From positions 2,852,001-2,916,000 of the forward strand of contig NZ_CP124614.1 in the NCBI RefSeq assembly GCF_029958905.1: DNA of 64,000 nucleotides, written 5' to 3'. The notes beneath the pieces were generated by a model. The model worked only from the letters and a program-made list of their open reading frames with translations, ran no database searches and had not been told where the DNA came from. The stretch comes from Vibrio sp. YMD68. GTDB lineage: Bacteria > Pseudomonadota > Gammaproteobacteria > Enterobacterales > Vibrionaceae. A program made the position numbers and the translations under genes. Shown here one piece after another: positions 1 to 10,799 of the stretch; the first letter of the stretch is position 1; each line of letters begins with the position of its first letter.

Positions 1-53
1 AATTTTTCGCTTTATTGGCCTTGATAGGATTCATACCAAAGCCAATAAATTCA

Positions 54-1139
<1,086 letters not shown>

Positions 1140-1149
1140 CTAAATGTAC

Positions 1150-1178
1150 CAATGCCTTGCCATATCAGCAAGGCATTG
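1150..1178 (-). terminator. Hairpin between mshQ and mreB (terminator or leader structure)
   Basis: A perfect 11-bp inverted repeat (CAATGCCTTGC / GCAAGGCATTG, 7-nt loop) lies in the mshQ-mreB spacer. No good T-tract follows on the minus strand, so it may be a weak terminator, an mRNA end stabiliser for mshQ, or a 5' UTR element of mreB. The rest of 1098-1247 shows no gene. Confidence 0.5.
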
Positions 1179-1247
1179 AGGCATAAACATGGAGCAAAAT
1201 CCGCATTTTCTAACAGTTTCCTTACTTAACGCATGAAATGATGAAAA

Positions 1248-4200
1248 TTACTGACCTATTAACCCACTTTCCCCACGATAGATGACTCGATCGTTACCAC
1301 GATGAATACCAAATGTGACGACCACTGACGGATCTTCTTCATCTGCGTCTGCGCTATCCCAATTATAACGAAGCCATGGCAATCCGTTATCGCTTCCAGT
1401 ACAACGACTACTCTCTCCGTTTTCTTCTTCTGGGCTATCGAGAACGAGCCAAAATCTCACTTGTTCTCTTGCAGGATCCGATTGCGAGGCGACCAATTTT
1501 CGAGACTCACCGAGTGAAACCTGCCCCGTTCCTGATAAGCTCGCATTCTCAGTGCCAATATCAGACCAAATCAATTGGTGACAATAGCCGCTGCCGTCAA
1601 AATCAGTGTTGTTATCGTCACTATTGGTGATAAACCGACTGCCATTCCAATATTCGATAGTCAGTGGAACGGTAATGTTAGTTTCTTGGTTGCCACCCAC
1701 ATCTTTTAAGCTAATTCGTCCAAAACGGATATCAGGCTGAACCGTTAAGATGTCACCATTCGTGGTGTAATTGATCGGATCAATATTGGTCACGGATATA
1801 GCACCATCTAAAGTGATATTAGAAACCTCGATATTTTCCAAAGCGTTGAATGGACCATCAGGCACGAATGAAGCCTGTTTAAGCCAACAAATACTGTCTG
1901 AGCAATCAGTCGCAAAACCATTCGAAAATGTGCCAATGGAGCGATTTAAGTTTAGAGCCCAACTTCCATCACCGAAAGCAGGAGAAACGAAGCGAGTGTC
2001 AAAACTGCTATTTTCAAATAAGTTGAATTTGGCTTGTAAGCTAGCGGAATAATTGCTGTTACTGTAGTTCTGCACGGCTCCACCAGCGCTATTTAGTGCC
2101 TCTACATCAAACTCAAGGCCATCAAACGGTTGCCCCATATACACAGGAGGTTGTGAACCTGGGTAATCCCAACGGGTTTCAATAACTTTAAAGGAGGCGG
2201 GATAAAAACGGCCTATGTTTCGAGAGCCTTGATTAATATCCATGCCGAGATAAGAATTTTGCGTATCCACCAATAAACGCACGCTACCAACTTCATCCCA
2301 GCTCAGATCCGAGTAATTGTAAAAACCAACGCTACTATCATGACTTTTTAATAGTGAGCCCGATAACTGACCATCAACACCACCTGAAGGCGTATCCACT
2401 TCATGAGTCATTTCAACGGTTGCGCTAGGGGCATCGGAGATAAAGAAGTTTTGAGTGACGGCCGCGCCACAATACCCCGACGTTTCAATCACCCCAGAAG
2501 TGCTGCCGCCTGTTTGCCAAACAATAGGCTTAACTGTGGTCTCAAACGTTGTTCCAGATTCTTGATAGCCGACTCCGCCAAAGGCGTTACCACTCACGTT
2601 ATCGTCGGTACAAATAGCGAATGTCCACGGGCGTGAATTCACGATAAATACGCCCGTGAGTTCATCTCTTCCTTCGATTGGGCAGCCATCAAAGCCGTCG
2701 CAATTAAAGTCGCTGTCCGTTAGCCTTACCGTCAGTTGCCCTGATTCGCTAAACGCTATTTGATCTGAGGAAGTGCCGTTAGTAAACCTAGGTTCATAAG
2801 TTAAAGTACCAAAGCCAGTACTTGGTTGAATAAGAGAACCCGTAACAGTAGGAGTACCCGAATAACCGACATCTACTGCATTACCTGAATCACAAGCAAG
2901 GACCTTGGCAGTCACGTCTTCTGGTTTCACAGCGATTAAGTCTTGGTCCGGCACGTCAAAGCGATACGGTACAAATTTATAATTGCCAGTGTCGCTATAA
3001 GATCCACCATCAATCGTGGTTGTTACCTTCGCAGCGGCTGTACTTGCTTGGGTCGCCGATAAGTCAAAAGTAGCGATACCAGAATTCGCCGCTTTCGTTT
3101 CCTTATCTAAACCACCTACAGATAAGGTGATATTCCCATTAAAGCTGTTATCAACTGTATCATCTTTATATACGGTTGCGGTCAATGGAATATCTTCACA
3201 AGTGAGGGCAATGTCGGTAGCTGGGGTTAAGACTAATTGATAGTCGCCACTCGGCGGAACAGAAGAACAAAAGTTATCCTCTCCCACAATTCTAGACCCG
3301 CTAACATCCATAATAAGATTATTTGATGAAACGGATCCTCTTAAAATTATTTGATTGGTAAAATGTACATTAAGGCCCACGATGTTGAGATAAACTTCAG
3401 AATTAACGTTCTTAATCGTAACATCTGCGGTTGGACCATAGACGATGAGATCCTTCAAGCCACCAGTATCCGTCATTTCAACGGGAGTGTCTTGCAAAAA
3501 TGTTGATTCAATATTCAGAATGACATTTGATGAATATGTTAATTTCCCGCCAGTGCCGTTAAATGTAAATGAACCGAAGGTATAATTAGAATTCGCTTCG
3601 AATATACTTTCTACCTTCCCATCAGAAAAATAGTCTTCGATAGAAATTCCATCTCCTGATTTCGCTAAGAATGTTACTGTGAAAATTCTACTTGTATAAT
3701 TTGAAACTTTTAAACTACGCAATGAATCTGAAATAGTAATCGCAATTGTTGTGCCATCATCGGTAAAACTGCAAGATGTACTGTTGGTGCAGTTTTCCAT
3801 ATTCCAGAAGTCTAAAACTAAACCTTCTTGCCCCCATTCAGGATCGAGGGCTGGAGGTATAGGAATTAAGGGAGGTTGGAGTAAACCGTTACGCAATGCG
3901 CAATCTTCTGTGGACGAGTCTAAAACACAACTTTGTGCTAATTGTGAAAGTGAATTGGCATTTTCTGTAGCATCAAAAGGAACTTGTAAAGAACCATTGA
4001 TGAAATACTGAGATTGATATTCTTCTGACCAACCACTGATTAGGATATTTGGAGATCTTAAGTTTAGTTCACCATTAGGCCCCCAACTTTGTACAGGCTC
4101 AGGAAAATAAGTACAAATATCGATATCGATTTCAAGACGCTCAAAAGCAAAGTACCCAATTTCTTCTCTTAAGTGGGTTCTATCGCGAAAATCCTCATCA

Positions 4201-5477
4201 ATGGCGAAGCTCACCTGATTGTCGTTTTTAATTTCACAGCGACGGGCCCAACCGCCATGTCCACCGCGACGCTCTTGCTTCTTACCAATAATGCCATCAA
4301 TGCCATCGAGTGGAATATTCGCATAGCCTCGGGTACACCCATCTTCCATAGGGTCGTTGCCTGTTTGATCTGGCGTTCGAAACCCTCGACCAAAGTGTAT
4401 GTTATAGCCGTCCACTTCGAGAGCGCTTAAAGAGTTAGTGGCGATAAAAGCGATCCGCTCTTCTACATAGTTGTGGTTTCGATCTCTTGATGCCGAGAGT
4501 TCAAGAAATAATTGTGCGGAATTATTGTCATTGCCTGTCAATAGCTTTCCTGACGTCATCCATTTATCACCATTATTTCTGGTTTGGATTTGATGCAAAA
4601 CAACGGGTGAGTTAAACGAGCCTTGTTTTCCAAAATCAGAAAATGGCACGTTGGCCGAGTTCCCCGTATGCGATTTGGAGTCATTGGCGTTAGTATCCAA
4701 ATAACCAGCAATAACCTCATGGCCATTAAAGTTTGCCACACCAGGTTCGATAATTAAGTAACTGACCTCAGTAATAGGCACATCATTATCCATTTGTCGG
4801 AGGTTAATGGTGTCTTTGGTTATTTGAACGGATGTGGCATCAGCCGTTAGTTCAGAAGAAATGTAAAGCGTTGCCGGTTTATCTTCATCAGGGTCTACGG
4901 TATCAATCGTTGGCATAACAAAGACCAGAGGCGCTATATTGTAATTATTGGTAAAGGGTATCGTGCAGGAAGTCGACCCCGTTAAGTTACATTGCGCTGT
5001 ACCAAATTCATATTGAGCATCAGTAGAAAAAACTGGAGGTTCCACGTCTTGTTCATTACACGAGACGATACTGACGTCACTGCCCAACCCTTCGATAGTT
5101 CCATTTTTAATAGGAACTTTTGAACGGCTTATGAGTTCCCATTCATTCTCGCCTTGCTCACGACGATAGTAATAACTGTCCTCGCTACCGGCATAATAAT
5201 CAAACCGAAGGTCATAGTTAGACCCAGTTTGCAGGTTGGGTTCATTAAAAATATAACTCGAATTGGCATTGTAACTTTGGGTATACCACAGCGTTTGATA
5301 TCTCTGACCGTTTCCTTGTGTAAAATAAAACTCTTGATAGTCGTCAGATCCGGTCACCGACAGAATCGCCACAAAATCTTTGTTCCCCTTAACTTTGCAC
5401 TCTTCATTCGCCCATACAGAAGGCAGTACCAATAACTGGAGTAACGTAGCGATTAAAACTGTTCTGAAATGACGCAT
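1248..5477 (-). CDS. mshQ: MSHA biogenesis protein MshQ (large secreted pilus-associated protein)
   Basis: This protein of about 1409 aa is the last gene of the MSHA cluster. A Sec signal peptide is clear at the chosen start (MRHFRTVLIATLLQLLVLP, then VWA cleavage). The body is rich in beta-strand, Asn, Ser and Thr, with scattered cysteines, and resembles the MshQ/DUF6701 family of exported proteins. The ATG at 5477 is preferred over an upstream in-frame start because GAAGGA sits just ahead of it. mshP stops 2 nt upstream, so the two are co-translated. In the family it is presumed to be a pilus-tip or surface adhesin, but no enzymatic motif is visible and that role is inferred from position. 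Confidence 0.88.
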   Translation of the reverse strand: MRHFRTVLIATLLQLLVLPSVWANEECKVKGNKDFVAILSVTGSDDYQEFYFTQGNGQRYQTLWYTQSYNANSSYIFNEPNLQTGSNYDLRFDYYAGSEDSYYYRREQGENEWELISRSKVPIKNGTIEGLGSDVSIVSCNEQDVEPPVFSTDAQYEFGTAQCNLTGSTSCTIPFTNNYNIAPLVFVMPTIDTVDPDEDKPATLYISSELTADATSVQITKDTINLRQMDNDVPITEVSYLIIEPGVANFNGHEVIAGYLDTNANDSKSHTGNSANVPFSDFGKQGSFNSPVVLHQIQTRNNGDKWMTSGKLLTGNDNNSAQLFLELSASRDRNHNYVEERIAFIATNSLSALEVDGYNIHFGRGFRTPDQTGNDPMEDGCTRGYANIPLDGIDGIIGKKQERRGGHGGWARRCEIKNDNQVSFAIDEDFRDRTHLREEIGYFAFERLEIDIDICTYFPEPVQSWGPNGELNLRSPNILISGWSEEYQSQYFINGSLQVPFDATENANSLSQLAQSCVLDSSTEDCALRNGLLQPPLIPIPPALDPEWGQEGLVLDFWNMENCTNSTSCSFTDDGTTIAITISDSLRSLKVSNYTSRIFTVTFLAKSGDGISIEDYFSDGKVESIFEANSNYTFGSFTFNGTGGKLTYSSNVILNIESTFLQDTPVEMTDTGGLKDLIVYGPTADVTIKNVNSEVYLNIVGLNVHFTNQIILRGSVSSNNLIMDVSGSRIVGEDNFCSSVPPSGDYQLVLTPATDIALTCEDIPLTATVYKDDTVDNSFNGNITLSVGGLDKETKAANSGIATFDLSATQASTAAAKVTTTIDGGSYSDTGNYKFVPYRFDVPDQDLIAVKPEDVTAKVLACDSGNAVDVGYSGTPTVTGSLIQPSTGFGTLTYEPRFTNGTSSDQIAFSESGQLTVRLTDSDFNCDGFDGCPIEGRDELTGVFIVNSRPWTFAICTDDNVSGNAFGGVGYQESGTTFETTVKPIVWQTGGSTSGVIETSGYCGAAVTQNFFISDAPSATVEMTHEVDTPSGGVDGQLSGSLLKSHDSSVGFYNYSDLSWDEVGSVRLLVDTQNSYLGMDINQGSRNIGRFYPASFKVIETRWDYPGSQPPVYMGQPFDGLEFDVEALNSAGGAVQNYSNSNYSASLQAKFNLFENSSFDTRFVSPAFGDGSWALNLNRSIGTFSNGFATDCSDSICWLKQASFVPDGPFNALENIEVSNITLDGAISVTNIDPINYTTNGDILTVQPDIRFGRISLKDVGGNQETNITVPLTIEYWNGSRFITNSDDNNTDFDGSGYCHQLIWSDIGTENASLSGTGQVSLGESRKLVASQSDPAREQVRFWLVLDSPEEENGESSRCTGSDNGLPWLRYNWDSADADEEDPSVVVTFGIHRGNDRVIYRGESGLIGQ

Positions 5478-5479
5478 AA

Positions 5480-5986
5480 TTATTCCTTCACCCAAATTTC
5501 TTGTACACGCTGTACTTGGTTAATACCGCTTCCACATAGGGTTGAGCTCTCTACTTTGAAAAAACTTTCACCGGCTAATGTGCCAATAGGCGTGCAAACA
5601 GACGTTATCTGAGAACAATTCGCATGCTGTGAAGCCAGCCCCTGCAGCGAGTTTGTAACGGCCGATGGCAGTGGCGATGTACAATTGGTCGCAATCGCGG
5701 AGGAAGCATTCAGTGGGTACATGTAAGTAAGCACTAATTCATTGGCCGAGTGAGAAAGCAACCACGCCTGAGTACCCAGTGCATCGCGTGTTAGAGCATC
5801 ATTGTTTGACCATTCCATTCGCGTTAATGCCGCGCCTAAAAAACCCATCACCACCAGTACGAATACGGCAATAATGTACAAACTGCCTGACTGCTTGCGT
5901 CGTCCATTCAGCATTTGGCTTTTGGTGGACAATCGGCTTTTATGGAACGATCGGTTTTTATGGAACAATCGGTTGTTATGGAACAT
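5480..5986 (-). CDS. mshP: MSHA minor pilus protein MshP
   Basis: The product is about 168 aa. The start at 5986 overlaps the 3' end of mshO. A long upstream extension of this frame is possible but lies inside mshO. The N-terminal 25 residues are an odd basic repeat (FHNNR/FHKNR/FHKSR) encoded by an imperfect 18-bp tandem repeat. After it come GRRKQSGSLYIIA and a single hydrophobic helix ending in GAALTR, the PilX/MshP-type arrangement. An internal ATG at 5914 (MLNGRRKQSG) would remove the repeat and give a more typical leader. Several cysteines are present in the C-terminal part. MshP is thought to act with the minor pilins in pilus initiation. Confidence 0.82.
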   Translation of the reverse strand: MFHNNRLFHKNRSFHKSRLSTKSQMLNGRRKQSGSLYIIAVFVLVVMGFLGAALTRMEWSNNDALTRDALGTQAWLLSHSANELVLTYMYPLNASSAIATNCTSPLPSAVTNSLQGLASQHANCSQITSVCTPIGTLAGESFFKVESSTLCGSGINQVQRVQEIWVKE

Positions 5987-6668
5987 TGAGCACCTGTATG
6001 TCTTGTTGGAAACTCGTGGTTTCTCCCTCATCAGAAAAGACCAGGTCAAGATGAACGACACCGCCGCGCTGTAAGGTTGGTGCATCGTAACTGATGTCGC
6101 CACCGGTTACGCTGTCTGCGACTTGGACACTGTTTCGAGTGATCGCAGAGCCGGCAGAGTTAAAACAATAAGTCACGAGATCTTTATAAATATAGTGCCG
6201 ATTCGCAATAGATTCACTCGCGAGAGGCTGAGTGAGTGTCACCGTGGCATTCGTGCCAGATAAAGAGATGGCGATATCGGTGTTGGTAAGGTCACTCTGC
6301 TGGCTTGGGTTAATGATCATAGAGAGGCCATCATAACTCGCGGGAGGAGAATCATTCCCAACCAAAAATGACAGGCTGAGGTTATTGGCAGCAGAAACAG
6401 AATAGAAGCCTGAATACAAAATAGGGTAAAACGAAAGGCACTTGTCTGTCGCTCCAGAGACAGAAATGCTATTGGGAATTGAGTGCCTGACTTCACGCGA
6501 TATTTTTTCCAACACAAATCGAGCTTGAGTTTGCATTCTCTGTCGGTCAACGGTATCGGAATAGCCTTTCATGCCAAGCTCGATAAAGCCAGCAATACCG
6601 AGCACCAGAATAGCCCCGACGATGATCGTCATCACCATTTCAATGAGTGTAAAGCCGTTGCGCTTCAT
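5976..6668 (-). CDS. mshO: MSHA minor pilin MshO
   Basis: A 230-aa prepilin-like protein. It begins MKRNG-FTLIEMVMTI, a type IV prepilin leader with cleavage after Gly and the conserved Glu5, followed by the hydrophobic N-terminal helix. It resembles PilW/GspJ-type minor pilins. Its ATG overlaps the mshD stop by one base (TGATG) and its 3' end overlaps mshP, so it is part of the tightly coupled mshCDOPQ group. It probably belongs to the tip or initiation complex of the MSHA pilus. Confidence 0.9.
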   Translation of the reverse strand: MKRNGFTLIEMVMTIIVGAILVLGIAGFIELGMKGYSDTVDRQRMQTQARFVLEKISREVRHSIPNSISVSGATDKCLSFYPILYSGFYSVSAANNLSLSFLVGNDSPPASYDGLSMIINPSQQSDLTNTDIAISLSGTNATVTLTQPLASESIANRHYIYKDLVTYCFNSAGSAITRNSVQVADSVTGGDISYDAPTLQRGGVVHLDLVFSDEGETTSFQQDIQVLNVP

Positions 6669-7276
6669 CAGTAATTTCCCTTATATCCGAAAAAGCGGTA
6701 ATCGCCCCACTTTCCTGCTTGGATCTGTACGGTGATCTTTTTCATCGTCGTAATGCTGGTTGTGTCTGTAAAAGAGGTTGGGTCAACATACGTGGCTGCA
6801 ACAATCACAGTGAAATTGTTGTATTGCGCTGAAATATCCGCCCCTAGAATATCGGTTAGGTCGTACTCAGGCGTCACAGCCTGACAATTGGAGCTATTCG
6901 CACCAGCCCAGCAACCGATGTAATCATCGACATCGTTGAAGCTACTAGGATTAGCCTCGGTTATTCCACCTGTAGTATCAACACCAAGCCCCCCACTTCC
7001 TGTACAACTATTTGTCGGGTTAAGCGGGTTAGATATTGCGGCAGGCTCTCCACAGCGTACAGTGCCACCATCAAAATCACTCCAATGATCAAAGCCACGC
7101 GCCAAAATTTGGCTGAGCATACTTTGGCCCAAAGTAACGGCGCGAGTTTGATACTGAACGGAAGCGGAACGCTCAATTTGTGGAAATAAAAAGCTAGTGA
7201 GAGCGAGCATCGCAAAGCCCATAATCACAATAGCAATCACGCTTTCTATAAGAGTGAACCCCTTGAGATGCTTCAT
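6668..7276 (-). CDS. mshD: MSHA minor pilin MshD
   Basis: A prepilin-like protein of about 202 aa. The leader MKHLKG precedes FTLIESVIAIVIMG, with cleavage after Gly and Glu at +5, as in PilV/GspI-type minor pilins. The ATG at 7276 overlaps the mshC stop as ATGA and is preferred to the GTG six bases upstream. Paired cysteines are present in the C-terminal domain. Coupled translation with mshC and mshO points to one minor-pilin complex. Confidence 0.9.
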   Translation of the reverse strand: MKHLKGFTLIESVIAIVIMGFAMLALTSFLFPQIERSASVQYQTRAVTLGQSMLSQILARGFDHWSDFDGGTVRCGEPAAISNPLNPTNSCTGSGGLGVDTTGGITEANPSSFNDVDDYIGCWAGANSSNCQAVTPEYDLTDILGADISAQYNNFTVIVAATYVDPTSFTDTTSITTMKKITVQIQAGKWGDYRFFGYKGNY

Positions 7277-7794
7277 AAACACGCCCCGCCATAGACATAA
7301 CCTTGAGAGTTAATGCACACATTGGCCGCACTTTGACCTGCGGTAATGGAAATACTGACGCCACCACTGGCAGCGTCAAGTGGATTACCTAGCAGATCAA
7401 AAGTGATTTGGGAAACAGAAGGTGTGGTACTGAAAACAACTTGATCGGCAACCACAAGATCACTTCGAGCACTTGGGTCACTGGCGTTACAACCACTAGA
7501 ACTGCCAATACAACTGGAGTTTGCCGTGATTCGACTACGAAGGCAGAGTTCTTGAAGATCAGGGTTACTGGCGTCACTGCAATAGGTATAGAGATCAGGG
7601 ATATTGGTTTGAATACGATTCACTTGAACTTGGCGAATCACCGAGATGATCTGTTCTTGTGCGGTAAAGGCAGAAAAGCTTGAAGTACCAAGGTAGCGGC
7701 TTGTGGCGTACACCGAGACAATCGCTATCAATAAGATAACAACAATCAACTCAACCAGAGTAAAGCCTTGTTGTATTGAACGTTGGTCATCCAT
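7273..7794 (-). CDS. mshC: MSHA minor pilin MshC
   Basis: A 173-aa prepilin-like protein with the leader MDDQRSIQQG before FTLVELIVVILLIAIVS, resembling GspH/FimT-type minor pilins. Six or more cysteines follow in the globular part. It is the first gene of the mshCDOPQ block. A terminator lies between it and mshA, so it probably has its own weak promoter: a TATAAT on the minus strand about 50 bp upstream of the start is a candidate. Confidence 0.9.
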   Translation of the reverse strand: MDDQRSIQQGFTLVELIVVILLIAIVSVYATSRYLGTSSFSAFTAQEQIISVIRQVQVNRIQTNIPDLYTYCSDASNPDLQELCLRSRITANSSCIGSSSGCNASDPSARSDLVVADQVVFSTTPSVSQITFDLLGNPLDAASGGVSISITAGQSAANVCINSQGYVYGGACL

Positions 7795-7896
7795 GAATCA
7801 CCTGAGCTTTGACAGCAATAAGATAAAACTAAGTAATTAATATTATAGTAAAAGAGAAAAAAGGTATTGGATTGAATGGTGTGTTTATGACGGACT

Positions 7897-7925
7897 TAAA
7901 AAAGGCCAGCGATGCTGGCCTTTAG
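7897..7925 (-). terminator. Terminator after mshA
   Basis: A GC-rich stem (AAAGGCCAGC / GCTGGCCTTT, 3-nt loop) is followed on the minus strand by a T-run, just past the mshA stop codon. It would let the major pilin mRNA accumulate above the downstream minor pilin genes. Confidence 0.88.
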
Positions 7926-7937
7926 AGTAGCAAAAAT

Positions 7938-8405
7938 TTAGCAACCTGTATTCGATACCGAAATCGTTGGCGCACTTGCTGAAGCATTGGTTGCATAATT
8001 TACTAAGCAGCCAGTATCCGATGCTGAGCCACTAAAACTATAAGAAATACTAGTTGTTGCTGCCGAGGCCGGGTTACTAACTATGATCCAATCAATGTTA
8101 TCATTCAAGCCTTCAACCGCATTACCAATACCATCACTAGCTGCAGCCGGGTAACCAAATGTAGTTGCGATGCCATCATCATTTTCTGCTGCTGTCTGTG
8201 ATTTCGTTTCGGTTCCATTAATCGCTGAACGACCATAAACAATACCAGCCGCCCCAGCCATGGCCCCTTTCAAACCTTGCAATGAAGACTCTCTTGCATC
8301 AGATTGCAAATTCAAAAAACGAGGTGCTGCAGTAACCGCAAGAATACCCAAAATAACAATCACCACCACTAACTCAATCAGGGTGAAACCGCCTTGTCTT
8401 TTCAT
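7938..8405 (-). CDS. mshA: MSHA major pilin MshA
   Basis: The structural subunit of the mannose-sensitive haemagglutinin type IVa pilus, used for surface attachment and early biofilm formation. The start [15 protein letters not shown] (ATG at 8405, AGAGAG upstream) gives the short 6-residue leader, cleavage by the prepilin peptidase after Gly, and Glu5. I prefer it to the ATG 24 nt further upstream, which lacks a ribosome site. The mature protein ends with a Cys pair (GCLVNY...GC) typical of the D-region disulfide loop. Its length of about 155 aa is normal. mshB lies immediately upstream and the mshA terminator immediately downstream. Confidence 0.93.
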   Translation of the reverse strand: MKRQGGFTLIELVVVIVILGILAVTAAPRFLNLQSDARESSLQGLKGAMAGAAGIVYGRSAINGTETKSQTAAENDDGIATTFGYPAAASDGIGNAVEGLNDNIDWIIVSNPASAATTSISYSFSGSASDTGCLVNYATNASASAPTISVSNTGC

Positions 8406-8439
8406 AGCCAAAATCTCTCTATTTTTCATTAATGCAGAG

Positions 8440-9015
8440 TTACTGCAAGGTTACGGTCACTCGACCTGTTTCAATTTCATAAACAAACTCATGATTGGTA
8501 CCACCTTCTTGCTGCACATAAGTACAAGTGTAGTCCGTGTCATTCGCTTGAGCAGAATACTTCACGTTAGAATCTGTTGCTGCGTTAGCCACCGTATCAA
8601 CTTTTGGTGGGTTTTGTAACAAATTATCCATTAAATCAATACAATATTGATCTGAAAGCGTTGTAGGGAATGCACCATTGCCGGTATTCAGAGCAAATGG
8701 GTAACCATCGCGAAAACCGGTATCTGTACCGTTGCTAGAACGAGAACGCGTTAGCCAGAATTCCACACCGTCGTAGTTCACGGTGTTGTATTTTTCGTTA
8801 CTGAGTGTTTCTGAAGGGCGAGCTTCCGCTTCCCATTGCGCTCGAGCAGACAATACCCCAGTAGCATAACCACCAGCGACGCCCTCAATGCTGGCTTTTT
8901 TCGCTTCATCGGTCACATCTAAAAAACGCGGTAATGCGGCCACGGCTAAGAGCCCAACCACAACAATCACGACCACGAGTTCTACTAATGAGAAACCAGC
9001 TTGTTTATTGTTCAT
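8440..9015 (-). CDS. mshB: MSHA pilin-like protein MshB
   Basis: A prepilin of about 191 aa with the leader MNNKQAG and the helix [19 protein letters not shown], a paralogue of MshA. The ATG at 9015 has AAGTGAG seven bases upstream. An in-frame GTG at 9027 is the alternative. It precedes mshA by 34 bp and probably shares the strong promoter upstream. In V. cholerae MshB is an accessory pilin near the major subunit; the exact role here is inferred. Confidence 0.9.
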   Translation of the reverse strand: MNNKQAGFSLVELVVVIVVVGLLAVAALPRFLDVTDEAKKASIEGVAGGYATGVLSARAQWEAEARPSETLSNEKYNTVNYDGVEFWLTRSRSSNGTDTGFRDGYPFALNTGNGAFPTTLSDQYCIDLMDNLLQNPPKVDTVANAATDSNVKYSAQANDTDYTCTYVQQEGGTNHEFVYEIETGRVTVTLQ

Positions 9016-9043
9016 CTTTTTACTCACTTAATTCGTATGGCGT

Positions 9044-9086
9044 ATTATACGGTAATTTTTATTACTTTCTATTGGTAATCTGTCAA
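9044..9086 (-). promoter_or_regulatory. Probable promoter of mshBA
   Basis: On the minus strand a perfect TATAAT (9044-9049) lies 29 bp ahead of the mshB start. A perfect TTGACA (9081-9086) is 31 bp further upstream, too far to pair with it, but it pairs at 16 bp with a TAATAA. One or two overlapping sigma-70 promoters are likely, which suits high pilin expression. Confidence 0.55.
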
Positions 9087-9089
9087 TTT

Positions 9090-9554
9090 TTACGCTTGTG
9101 TTAGAAAATCGACACTGACCGTAAAATTGCCATTATCTAACTGAATAACAATCACTTGATCACTCGCATAGAGATATCTACATTGATATTTCACACGTTT
9201 ATCATGGCGTTCGATCGATTCACTATAAGCGGGCCATTGGCGATTTTCCGGGTATAACACCTGTAACCAAAATGCACAATTCACCTGCTGATTTTGATCC
9301 AGTGGCAGTACCCACCCTTGGTCACTCATGGCTAATACACGGCCGTCTATAACAAGTTTAGATGGCTGCTTGTGTAACAACCACTCTTGTTTGTAAAAGC
9401 TGGCGCGCTCAACCACTCTTTTACTCGCGAGCAATAACGCGGTTTCGCTTGCTTCCTCATCGACACTTTTCCATGCCAACATAAAACTCAGCACCAAAAT
9501 AATCACCAGCAATAGCCAAATAACAAACTGTGAACGAGCATTATCCACCAGCAT
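9090..9554 (-). CDS. mshF: MSHA biogenesis protein MshF
   Basis: A 154-aa protein with a single N-terminal transmembrane helix (FVIWLLLVIILVLSFMLAW) and a soluble remainder. It is identified mainly by position between mshG and mshB and by size, since the sequence is poorly conserved. It starts 1 nt after the mshG stop, so translation is probably coupled. A role in assembly at the inner membrane is inferred. Confidence 0.8.
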   Translation of the reverse strand: MLVDNARSQFVIWLLLVIILVLSFMLAWKSVDEEASETALLLASKRVVERASFYKQEWLLHKQPSKLVIDGRVLAMSDQGWVLPLDQNQQVNCAFWLQVLYPENRQWPAYSESIERHDKRVKYQCRYLYASDQVIVIQLDNGNFTVSVDFLTQA

Positions 9555-9555
9555 G

Positions 9556-10776
9556 CTATCCCTTCATCGCATCTAACATTCCCCACATTGGCAAGAATAT
9601 GCCCAGTGCTAGAATAAGTACCATGCCTGCGACAATAACCAATAAAATCGGTTCTATTCGCGCGGTTAAAGTCTTCAAATCGTAATCTACTTCACGATCG
9701 TAAAAATCAGAGACTTCCAGCAGCAGTTCATCAATTCGCCCGGTTTCTTCGCCAACAGAGATCATCTGAATGACCAGAGGGGTGAATATATTGGCGTTAA
9801 TCGCCGTGGATGAAATGGTGGAACCGGCTTCAATCGAGGCTTTCATTTCCAGTAACTTTCTTTCTAGATATTTGTTGTCTAACGCTTCGGCAGAAAGCGC
9901 TAGCGATTGATTCAGTGGTACCCCTGCTTTGAGCATCAATGCGAACGTTCTCGAGAACCGAGAAAGTAACGCTCGGTTGATCACATCACCGACGATAGGG
10001 GTTCGAATGCGAAATAAATCCCAACGTTCTCGTCCTGCTATTGTGTTATGCCAGGCTTTAAAAGCAAACAACAGCCCCACCATGACCCCGATCATTAAGG
10101 CCCAGTAATTGACGAAAAATTCAGACATCCCAATTAAAATACGAGTAGGCAAAGGCAAATCAACGCCAAACCGACTGAACATAGTGGCAAACTGGGGAAT
10201 CACTTTAAGATTGAGAATAAACAGAGCAACAAGAATGAAGCTGATCACAAACGTTGGGTAACGCATGGCAGTTTTTATCCGCTTACGTGTTTCCACTTCC
10301 TGTTCGTAATAACCCGCAAGTTGCAACAAGGCTTCATCAAGGCGACCGGTATTTTCCCCGACACTGATCATCGATACAAACAAAGAGCTGAATACTTTTG
10401 GGTGAAGTTGCATGGCACCAGACAAGCTGCGTCCATTAGTGAGTTCAGCGGCAACCTCTTCTAACGCTTCTTTTAGTTGTTTATTTGCACAGTTTTGGGT
10501 CAATCCTTTCATCGATCTCAACAGCGGTACGCCAGCTTTCGTTAAGCTGTATAACTGACGACAAAAAATGACCAGCACATCAAGAGGAACAGCAGGAACA
10601 AACAGTGTTTTCACATCAAAACTGAACGAAAAAGTGTCTCCGCCCACCGTGATTGAAGTAGGAATAACCCCTTTATTCATTAGTGTCTCGGCCGCCAATT
10701 CTTCGTTTGCGGCTTCAACCTGCCCCGACGCTTTGCTGCCATCAAGGTTACGCCCATTATATTGATATGTTGGCAT
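9556..10776 (-). CDS. mshG: MSHA platform protein MshG (PilC/GspF family)
   Basis: A 406-aa polytopic inner-membrane protein of the type IV pilus platform. Two repeated GspF domains are visible, each with the QLYSLTKAGVPL or FALMLKAGVPL element and the SVGE-TGRLDE / SVGEETGRIDE motif (about residues 135 and 345). Three hydrophobic segments sit near 170-190, 220-240 and 375-400. It connects the MshE ATPase to the growing pilus. The start follows an AGGAAAG ribosome site. Confidence 0.95.
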   Translation of the reverse strand: MPTYQYNGRNLDGSKASGQVEAANEELAAETLMNKGVIPTSITVGGDTFSFSFDVKTLFVPAVPLDVLVIFCRQLYSLTKAGVPLLRSMKGLTQNCANKQLKEALEEVAAELTNGRSLSGAMQLHPKVFSSLFVSMISVGENTGRLDEALLQLAGYYEQEVETRKRIKTAMRYPTFVISFILVALFILNLKVIPQFATMFSRFGVDLPLPTRILIGMSEFFVNYWALMIGVMVGLLFAFKAWHNTIAGRERWDLFRIRTPIVGDVINRALLSRFSRTFALMLKAGVPLNQSLALSAEALDNKYLERKLLEMKASIEAGSTISSTAINANIFTPLVIQMISVGEETGRIDELLLEVSDFYDREVDYDLKTLTARIEPILLVIVAGMVLILALGIFLPMWGMLDAMKG

Positions 10777-10799
10777 AGCTTTCCTGTATTAACACTTTC

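Noticed and set aside
5986..6103. Upstream extension of mshP to position 6103
   Set aside because: The extra 39 codons lie fully within mshO, lack a ribosome site and do not resemble a prepilin leader.
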